Shown: piece by piece, positions 56,416 to 64,000 of the stretch
Layout of the letters: each line of letters opens with the position of its first letter
Numbering within the stretch: the stretch's first letter is position 1
Origin: Misgurnus anguillicaudatus
Lineage: Eukaryota; Chordata; Actinopteri; Cypriniformes; Cobitidae
Direction: 5' to 3'
DNA: 64,000 bases
Assembly: GCF_027580225.2 (NCBI RefSeq)
Contig: NC_073342.2
Location: forward strand, 17,034,001-17,098,000
Translations under genes and position numbers: made by a program
The notes under the pieces: generated by a model
Database searches by the model: none
The model's input: the letters and a program-made list of their open reading frames with translations, nothing else
What the model was told of the DNA's origin: nothing

Positions 56416-58890
56416 TAAAGGGATAGTTTAACATTCTGTCATCATTTTCTTACCCTCAAGTTGTTTCAGATTTTTGTGCATTTCTCTTTTTCAGCTGAAT
56501 ACAAATGAAGATATGTTTGTAACTAAGTAGATCTGGGGCACCATTGACTTCAGTACCTGGAATACTATGAAAGTGAATGGTGCCCCAGATCTGTTTTGTC
56601 ATCAACATTGTTTTTTAAAGGCGGAGTCCACAATGTTTAAACAAACGATGTGGAAAAGGAGACGGGCCGACTACCAACACACACTTATAGCCAATCAGCA
56701 GTAAGGAGCGTGTCTACTAACCGACATCCTTGCCGGGTTGCGTATGTGTGGGGCGGGTCTATCAACAGAAGGTCCAGATTCTATTGGGGTAGGGGCGTGT
56801 TTGTTTAGGTGATTTCAAATATCAACATTGGCTTTCAAACATCATGGACTCTGCCTTTAAATATCTTTATTTGTATTCAGTAGAATGAAGAAATCTATAC
56901 AAGTTTGAAACAACTTGAGGGTGAGAAAATTACAGATTTTTTTATTTTTTTAGTGCACTATTCCTTTAAACAGCCTGTGTGCTCCCTATGATTGGAACCT
57001 ATTTGTACTTCTAATAATGCAATGATCTGAACTGAGCTATGATAACTAGGACTACATATATTTAAATGGCTAATTCTAGTACAATATCTGGCCTATAGGG
57101 TTTGATGTGTTAAGGTACAAAACTGTACACTTTCTGTTGCTATGGTGGGCATCATTGACTTCCATAGTAAGAACACAGAATACTATGAAAGTGAATGGTG
57201 CCCCAGATCTGTTTTGTCATTAACATTGTTTTTTAAATATCTTTATTTGTATTCAGTAGAAATTTATACAAGTTTGAAACAACTTCAGGGTAAGAAAATG
57301 ACAGATTTTTTATTTTTTAGTGCACTATCCCTTTAAACAGTATGTGTGCTCCCTATGATTGAAGCCTATTTGTACTTCTAATGCAATGTTCTGAACTGTG
57401 CTATGATAACTAGGACTACGTATATTTAAATGGCTAGTTTTAGTACAATATCTGGCCCAGGGTTTGATGTGTTCAGACTTAAAAACTAGAAGTTAAAAAT
57501 CTGTAGTAAGCTGTAGTTATACATTTACATATTTGTGATTGTTCTCGTAGCTTAGTGATATAAATAGTTAAAAAAATAAAAAGGTACAAAACTGTACACT
57601 TTCCGTTGCTGGGGTGGGCCCCAGTGACTTCCGTAGTAAGAACATAGAATACTATGAAAGTGAATGGTGCCCCAGATCTGTTTTGTCATTAACATTGTTT
57701 TTTTAAATATCTTTATTTGTATTTAGTAGAATTAAGAAATGTATACAGGTTTGGAAGAACTTCAGGGTAAGAAAATGACAGATTTTTTATTTTTTTAGTG
57801 CACTATCCCTTTAAACAGTATGTGTGCTCCCTATGATTGAAGCCTATTTGTACTTCTAATGCAATGTTCTGAACTGTGCTATGATAACTAGGACTACGTA
57901 TATTTAAATGGCTAGTTTTAGTACAATATCTGGCCCAGGGTTTGATGTGTTAAGACTTAAAAACTAGAAGTTAAAAATCTGTAGTAAGCTGTAGTTATAC
58001 ATTTACATATTTGTGATTGTTCTTGTAGCTTAGTGATATAAATAGTAAAAAAAATAAAAAGGTACAAAACTGTACACTTTCCGTTGCTGGGGTGGGCCCC
58101 ATTGACTTCCATAGTAAGAACATAGATTACTATGAAAGTCAATGGTGCCTCAGATCTGTTTTTTCATTAACATTCTCAAAATATCTGTATTTGTATTTAT
58201 CAGAATGAATAAATGTATACAGGTTTGGAACAACTTTAGCATGAGAAAATGAAAATTTTTTATTTTTTAGTGCACTATCCCTTTAAACAGTATGTGTGCT
58301 TATGATTCAAACCCATTTATACTTCTAATGCAATGATCTGAACTGAGCTATGATAACTAGGACTATGTATATTTAAATGGCTAGTTCTAGTACAATATCT
58401 GGCCTAGGGTTTGATGTGTTAAGACTTATAATCTAGAAATTAAAATCACACTTCAGATGTAGTTATACATTTATAAACTTGTGGCTTAATAGTGATATAA
58501 AAAAATAAAAAGGTACAAAACTCTACACTTTCTGTTGCTGGGGTGGGCCCCATTGACTTCCATGATAAGAACATAGAATACCATGAAAGTGAATGGTGCC
58601 CCAGATCTGTTTTGTCTTTAACATTTTTCAAAATATTGTTATTTGTATTCAGCAGAATGAAGAAATGTATACAGGTTTGGAACAACTTAAGCGTGAGAAA
58701 ATGACAAATTTTTATTTTTTAGTGCACTATCCCTTTAAACAGTATGTGTGCTCCCTATTGGAACCTATTTGTACTTCTAATGCAATGATCTGAACTGAGC
58801 TATGATAACTAGGACTACATATATTTAAATGGCTAATTCCAGTACAATATCTGGCTTACGGTTTGAAAAAACTTAAAATCTAGAAGTTAA
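56416..58890. repeat. Tandem array of ~470-bp units containing a palindromic MITE
   Basis: About five units. GTGTGCT next to TTTAAACAGTATGT recurs at 56977, 57344, 57822, 58304 and 58746; ACTGTACACTTT-type text at 57122, 57592, 58067 and 58523 (last as ACTCTACACTTT). Each unit includes the MITE core (TTCCATAGTAAGAACATAGA and CTATGAAAGTGAATGGTGCC) and the end TGCACTATCCCTTTAA plus shared flank, so a MITE and its flank were amplified together. Confidence 0.9.
56619..56856. mobile_element. 238-bp TTAA-flanked MITE inserted in unit 1 of the array
   Basis: Ends AGGCGGAGTCCACAATGTTT / AAACATCATGGACTCTGCCT with TTAA at 56615-56618 and 56857-56860. Units 2 and 3 show the empty site TTTTTTAAATATCTTTATTT, which matches the flanks joined at a single TTAA. 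Confidence 0.93.
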
Positions 58891-59350
58891 AATCATACTT
58901 CTGGGGCGGTCCCCTTAAAAAGAAATTTTTGTACCTTTATGGGTATACAACATATTGAAATGTTGTACCTTTGTTTTAACGTTCTTTATGGAACCATGCA
59001 GCCTGACAAAACATTTTCAGGAACCATAAAGGTTCCTGAAAATGTTTTGTGGGGCTGTATGCCAGGATGTTTCCTCCTTTCTTTTGCACAAAAGAATCTT
59101 TAAAATGACAAAATGTTAAAAAAAGGTAAGAAATAAATTATTATTTTAAAATCCTTTGCCTTAAATGTTTTTTTCTCTGTGAAGAACCCTCTTACAAACT
59201 CTTTTATAACATTGCATTAAAGAAAACTCATACAAAAATCACTTTGACCCCAAAGCCAAACTATCCTAAAAAGCTCCACAAATACAAGGACAACACACGA
59301 GTGCAAAAACAAAATCTTTCTAACCGACCTTTGCTTTTACAGTAAAACGC
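58891..59350. other. Sequence upstream of mpped2 with a short perfect hairpin
   Basis: Hairpin at about 59012-59047: ACATTTTCAGGAACC, loop ATAAA, GGTTCCTGAAAATGT. Surrounding GTTGTACCTTTGTTTTAACG and TTCTTTATGGAACC suggest a decayed repeat. Confidence 0.5.
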
Positions 59351-59449
59351 ATGCATGCCATTTTAAAATTGCCAAATCCATTGGTTGCCTGCCCTGCTGC
59401 GTACATTTCCGGTTTAAGGTTTTACCCAATGGCTGTCGGCTTTCTTCCC
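59351..59449 (+). promoter_or_regulatory. Putative mpped2 promoter
   Basis: Just upstream of a GC-rich leader. Contains CCAAT (59425-59429), an inverted CCAAT (ATTGG at 59380-59384) and an ETS-like TTCCGG (59407-59412). No TATA box. The exact start of transcription is unknown. Confidence 0.5.
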
Positions 59450-59752
59450 CTAGACGTGACAGCGGTGCTCTACCGTTGTGCTCTCTGACCCCAGTGGCAG
59501 CGAGAGCTCATTGCACTCGTATCTCTCGGGCTCCCCCTCTTCCCCCACCGACGCTGCTCTCTCCCTCCTATCTCCCTCCTTCCTCGTCTGTCGCATTTCG
59601 GTGAGAGTGCTAGTGGAAAAAGACCCCGGGGGTCGAAGGTTCTGCCCTGCCCGCCACGACCTCAACCTCTCGCGGCTTCCTAAATATCAGATGACCGTCG
59701 TCTATGACACTTCGGCGGACGACCCCCGAGCGATTTTTGGCCAGAAGAGAAG
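59450..59752 (+). other. mpped2: mpped2 non-coding exon 1 (5' UTR), start approximate
   Basis: GC- and CpG-rich stretch ending in a donor AGAGAAG/GTACGC at 59752/59753. Joined to exon 2 (acceptor ending 60922) the open frame here hits TGA at once, so it is leader and not coding. The 104-codon frame across it is therefore not a protein. Confidence 0.55.
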
Positions 59753-60922
59753 GTACGCTCAAGTCGCTTTTCACGAGAAAGATCGCTAGGGGAAAATCGC
59801 GAGGCACAAAGCGGTAATGGGTTAGAGGTGGCTGCATGTCATGTTCGAGGGAACGAGATCAAAACGTTTCCCGCGATGCACGGTAACATTTTTAGAGCCG
59901 CGCGACGGATACGTTGCAACGTTTTACATCGGAGCTGAGGATTTAACGCTGTAACATTTTCCCGCGGTTAAGTTTCTTTCATGTTTCAGCCTGGCTCGGC
60001 GTCGGAATAAAGGAATTATGTGGAAAGCGGAAATATTTGATCGCGTGGCTTTAATGTAATTTAGAGCGTTCTTGCCCTGCATGCTTAATACAAAACTATG
60101 GTCTTATATTTTGGCGTTTGCATGAAGGTTTTTGCTATTTTACTACCAAAAGCAGCTTTTTTTTCAACTGATTTTAAAAATGAAATGACTTTTTTCGGAG
60201 CTTTGCTTATGTTGACAGGTAATGAAGGAGTCGAGGGCTGCCAGCTCACTGTGTTACACGAGCTGTTGGTCATAAGCGTTATTAATGTGGCTGGTCTAAG
60301 GTCGTCTAGGGAGGGTGACCAAAGTTCAAGTTTATGGCAAAAGGTTAGCCCGCCAGAGACCGTGGCTAAAGTGCAGCCTAACAAAATAAACGAAGAACTG
60401 CACGGCCTGAGAAAACCTTCTTGCGTATGTCTTTGACTGGTAAGCTTTGTCAAGACAGGATTTTGGCGTGGTTAAAAATTACCACATATGCACTTTTAAA
60501 TTATAATTTTTATTTAATCTATGTTATTATGAGCAGGAGGCTCATAAATAAATAAATGTGAATATATAATTCAGGCAGACTGCATTTAATTTTATGACTA
60601 GATATGGGTACTAACTCGCATATATGCTCATTTTCAGTTCAAATACAAAGATAAAACCTTTCAGGCTTTCCGTTGTTGTGTTTATGTTGAAGTTAATACT
60701 GTTTAAATCCTTAAGCTTTATTGGTGAAGCATTGCATTAGCACCACGTTTGTGATTCTCAGGAAACACAAAAAAAAAATTAAATTCCCTAAATGCACTGG
60801 TTTTTTTTTGCATTTTATCCAGTGCTTTGGATAAAATCGTCTGCCAAATGTATAATGTAAATATGTCATTACTGCCTCATTATTTACTTTAATTTATATC
60901 ACCAACGTTGGTATCCATGTAG
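59753..60922 (+). other. mpped2 intron 1
   Basis: CpG-rich for its first 200 bp. Further down, 60725-60860 carries a SINE remnant (GCATTGCATTAGCACC, TGCTTTGGATAAAATCGTCT). Overlapping open frames on both strands at 60085-60453 have no recognised product. Confidence 0.5.
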
Positions 60923-61153
60923 GTGGTGACTGAGATCAAAGCCTTGGGTGTTAACTTGAAAGATGCCGGCTCACCGGATCGGCTCTGTTCTTCTGTGACC
61001 TGCTCATGTCCCAACCAGAGGTGCCATGGCTCGCAGAATATCTTCTCAGGGGAAGGTCACCATCTCCGTGGATGAGTACAGCTCCAACCCGACCCAGGCC
61101 TTTACCCACTACAACATCAACCAAAGCCGCTTTCAGCCCCCTCATGTTCACAT
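60923..61153 (+). CDS. mpped2: mpped2 exon 2, start codon at 61026
   Basis: Acceptor ATCCATGTAG ends at 60922; 103 bp of leader, then ATG in a good context (GTGCCATGG). Coding 61026-61153, 42 codons plus AT, donor CACAT/GTGAGT. It encodes the N-terminal segment DEYSSNPTQAFTHYNINQSR to HVH, typical of MPPED2. Confidence 0.9.
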
Positions 61154-63003
61154 GTGAGTGTGTATGTGTGTGTGTGTGTACAGTTCTGCTGTAACTGAAA
61201 CATTGATTTAATTGATTGATTCAGGAAAGAGGAGAATGTTGACAGAAAGGACATCTGGCCGCCTTTGTCTCATCTCACCCACCAGGTGATCAGGAACTCC
61301 TGCGGTTTCACTTCTGCTGTAATGAATAAAATTGACCTTTTTAACTTAATTTTGTTGCAGCGTTTGAAGAATAAGGATCTTAATGATATTTTGTCGGTCA
61401 TAACAAGGTTTAATAATGCGTTTATGTCAAATATAATAAGAGACTTTATTTCTTGCACTGCATAAATCTTGTTTAAATTCTTCATTCGGTTTTATCGTCG
61501 CCATAAACTGTGCCTGTAGTTTCTTTCTATTTCTAGCCCATAATCTTTGCCTGAACCTGTGATTGTGTTTCACAATAGGACTTTGTTGCATGAAAAACTA
61601 AATCTGTTGTATAAATGCTAATCTTGGATGATCACCCAAATGAGCTTTTGGATTAACAGATGCACAATGACTGAGAGCCATTTAAAGTGTATTATGGGAT
61701 TGAGTATGTTTAAATAACATCCGTATCTAATGCGAAAAAAAATAGATGCTGAATGTTGTATATAAAAATCTGCACGGCTGCCTTTTTGTGCTTTTCATAC
61801 ACAAGATTCTTTATAATCATAATAGAGATGTTTGGACAAATACAGTGGTTTGCCGCTCATGTTCTTGTACTTATTAACCAGAGGGAGGTCAAAGGTTAGT
61901 TGAGTTGATTAGCTCTTGACAATAGCTCTTTGACCCCAGGGTCAGGGCTCACCTCTATAGAAACCCGACTATTGACTGATGTTGATGATGGCGTAATGAG
62001 GAGCGGTCTGGATATTGAAAAACGCACCACCATGCTGATTAGCCAAGCCATTGCTGCCTCATTCGTACTGTGCAATTAAGGCACACGAACGTAAGCAAAG
62101 AGAATCGACCAGGATGCATGTGCCATTGAATTGCTTTTAGCCCAAGCGTGGAAAAACAGCCATTTGCCATTTTACTCTATTATCCGCCTGGAGCAAGGCA
62201 CTCTCGCCAGCAAACGCAGGCCTGAGCTTAATTTATCAATATGGCGACAATGCTGAAGAAACATTTGTAGGTAGAATCTGATATAATTTTGGACATAGAA
62301 AGCTCAGTGGAATAGGACGGATGAATGTAAATAGCCTTTAAAATCAGCACAGAAACATTGATTTGTTGTTTTGTTCCCCTTGCCGGTGCACTTCCAATTC
62401 ACACAGAAATTCAACTTGTAAGGTAACAGGATTATGTTGCACTGCCTGTTTTATGTATCTTATAGATGCTAGAGAAAATTGCATTTGTCAGATTAATGTT
62501 GTTTGCTTATGGAAATGCAAGTGAAAAGTATAAAATATAGAAATGTGGCACCTGTATTTGAACCTTTCACAAAAGTTGATTATGAAAATCAAATTCTATA
62601 AAAATAAAATGTTTATGAATTATAAATAAATTTGAATCTGTCTGTGAAATCCAGAACATTAATATTTTATTTTTACTGATTGATTTTGCTATAATTTTAA
62701 TCTGTGATAAAGATATCAAGGTTTTCACAGAATGTTCTTTACATTATATAGGTTGATTTTATCTAGAAAATATATGTATACTTCCCACGAAACAAACACC
62801 CCATGTCCCTTTTTTTCACATGGTAGAGCCACTTCCCTATGATGCGCCAAAGCCTGTAGGTCATACGCGATTTGTCTGCGTTTCGGACACTCACTCGAGG
62901 ACAGATAATATCCAGATGCCTTTCGGCGATGTGTTGCTTCACACCGGAGACTTCACTGAACTCGGCCTCCCGTCTGAAGTGAAGAAGTTTAATGACTGGT
63001 TAG
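61026..63003 (+). CDS. mpped2: mpped2 (metallophosphoesterase domain-containing 2), 5' part
   Basis: Gene-level entry: CDS 61026-61153 plus 62822-63003 gives 103 codons plus one base of a protein usually of about 294 residues; the rest is beyond the window. The reading MARRISSQGKVTISVDEYSS, then TQAFTHYNINQSRFQPPHVH, then the VEPLPYDAPKP block agrees closely with vertebrate MPPED2 (QGKVTI and THYNINQ set it apart from MPPED1). Known of the family: class III metallophosphodiesterase with low activity, expressed in developing brain. Motif I (SDTHSR) and motif II (HTGDFTE) that bind the two metals are present. Odd: the intron before exon 3 lacks an AG acceptor. Confidence 0.9.
61154..62639 (+). 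promoter_or_regulatory. mpped2 intron 2 with candidate conserved non-coding stretch
   Basis: Repeat-free, balanced sequence at 61600-62260 (TGGATGATCACCCAAATGAG, GTTAGTTGAGTTGATTAGCT, CTGATTAGCCAAGCCATTGC, TGAGCTTAATTTATCAATAT). Candidate enhancer by appearance only; conservation not measured. Confidence 0.3.
62640..62771 (-). repeat. Dispersed ~200-bp repeat, copy 5 (inverted, truncated)
   Basis: GTCTGTGAAATCCAG, GATATCAAGGTTTTCACAGA and AATGTTCTTTACATTATATA are the inverse of copies 1-4. It ends about 50 bp before mpped2 exon 3. Confidence 0.75.
62822..63003 (+). CDS. mpped2: mpped2 exon 3, first metallophosphoesterase motifs
   Basis: By protein homology the exon starts at the G completing the Met codon (62822). 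It encodes HTRFVCVSDTHSRTD, MPFGDVLLHTGDFTELG and PSEVKKFNDWLG, ending phase 1 at the strong donor TTAG/GTAAGT. The preceding bases are a good pyrimidine tract, but end CACAT instead of CACAG. An ATG at 62820-62822 opens the same frame, so an alternative start here is possible. Confidence 0.85.
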
Positions 63004-64000
63004 GTAAGTCTGCAAAACCTGTTCTGTCACTATTGCCGACAATCACTTCCTTTGCTGTCTCACATTTTAAGTCGATTCTACAAAAGAAGTAGAATTTAGT
63101 AACTTGTATAAACTGTTTAAATTAATTCAAAAGTTCAGAGTACTCACATTTTTTTGTTGAAACTGATTACATACATTTTTTTAAGTAAACCAACATCAAC
63201 AATTTTAAGTAAAGATAACTTAAAAATTTCAGTTAACCCAAATTTTATGCTTCATTTTATTAAATATTTAAGTATAATATACATAAAACCATTGTTTATT
63301 ATAAGGACTGTTTACCATATATATTTTTTGTATACCGTACTTAAAACCTCTTTTTACCATTACATTTTGTTCACAAGTCACAGAAACAGATCATGTGACT
63401 CATGAAAATTTAAGACAAGTGAAAGTGTGTTGAGACTGAACTCAGTGCAGACTTTCCCACAGTAATAGTTTATACTGTATGATAAAGCAACACATATCCG
63501 ATCTACAGCCTGAGCACAGGCACTACACTTCTGAACAATGGTAAGCACAAAACTAAAAAATAGCAAACTCTTCTAAATCTCCAACATAAATAAATGTTTA
63601 ACACTATTGAGTCTCTCTCTTTACTAAAAAACACATAAAATAGCACTTAATTTCAAAAAATGCTCTCGTATTGCAGGCTCATGCAAAGCATGCTGGGAAC
63701 TGGAACCTCCTCACAGATCGTGTTGATTTAACTTTAAACTGAAGTAAATTTGCAGTGCCAGACTCTTTCTTAGCTTACCTGGCAAATTGAACTCATCACA
63801 ACCACTAAAAGTTTGTAATTATTTGCAGTGTTTGTTACAATTAGGCAGTGGTATTGAAATTACTCCGTTTGGAAGTAATAAATACATTTTTTGAGTTCTT
63901 TGACTCATTTTATTTGAGTTTCTGGAACTTAAAATGGCGAACTTGTTGAAAACACATAAAAATTTTAAGTTCAATAAACTTTTTCACAGTTTTGAGTTCA
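63004..64000 (+). other. mpped2 intron 3 (partial)
   Basis: AT-rich, with TTTTAAGT / ACTTAAAA-type motifs near 63180-63240 and 63890-64000 that may belong to a decayed foldback repeat. No exon seen. Confidence 0.4.

Noticed and set aside
59478..59789. 104-codon open frame at the mpped2 promoter
   Set aside because: It crosses the splice donor at 59752, and when spliced to exon 2 it meets a stop at once; best read as GC-rich 5' UTR.

Overview
This is eukaryotic, vertebrate DNA: GT-AG introns, tRNA-derived SINEs, many short TTAA-flanked MITEs and long stretches of unique non-coding sequence. The recurring AGGGATAGTTCAC-type MITEs and the two genes point to a ray-finned fish, most likely a cyprinid or close relative (inference; the species cannot be read from the window). 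There are only two protein-coding genes that I can support, both cut by the window edges. Most of the remaining open frames are chance products of repeats.

Left gene (minus strand, 1335-12060): the 5' part of neuron navigator 2 (nav2). Six coding exons join in phase and give 292 codons: a 75-residue first exon beginning MPAILVASKMKSG, then four exons carrying the calponin-homology (CH) domain up to NLKAILGLFFSLSRYK, then a Ser/Pro-rich linker with the navigator motif RRSQSFN. The 5' UTR and a GC-rich putative promoter lie at about 12061-12380. The rest of the protein lies beyond base 1. The introns hold a 1.1-kb foldback element, MITEs, a SINE and a broken Tc1-like transposon.

Right gene (plus strand, about 59450 to beyond the window): mpped2, a metallophosphoesterase-domain protein. 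A GC-rich promoter and a non-coding first exon are followed by exon 2 with the start codon (61026) and exon 3 with the first metal-binding motifs (SDTHSR, HTGDF). The junction into exon 3 has no AG acceptor (it reads CACAT/GG), which is the most gene-relevant oddity here.

Between them, 12.4-59.4 kb holds no gene that I recognise. It contains four large tandem arrays: 25 bp x14 at 31.07 kb; 32 bp x about 80 with a 394-bp higher-order period inside an inverted-repeat element at 39.28-42.08 kb; a degenerate array dense in TGACGTCA palindromes at 47.3-49.7 kb; and a roughly 470-bp repeat at 56.5-58.9 kb. It also holds hAT-like elements with clear 8-bp target duplications, nested TTAA foldback elements, and several unique, gene-poor stretches that look like candidate regulatory sequence of the nav2/mpped2 head-to-head interval (inference). 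A GC-rich patch with a CRE at about 43.40-43.56 kb may be a promoter.

I found no CRISPR array, no bacterial system, no intact transposase and no clear retrovirus. The novelty here lies in repeat architecture and in the mpped2 splice site, not in a new enzymatic system.
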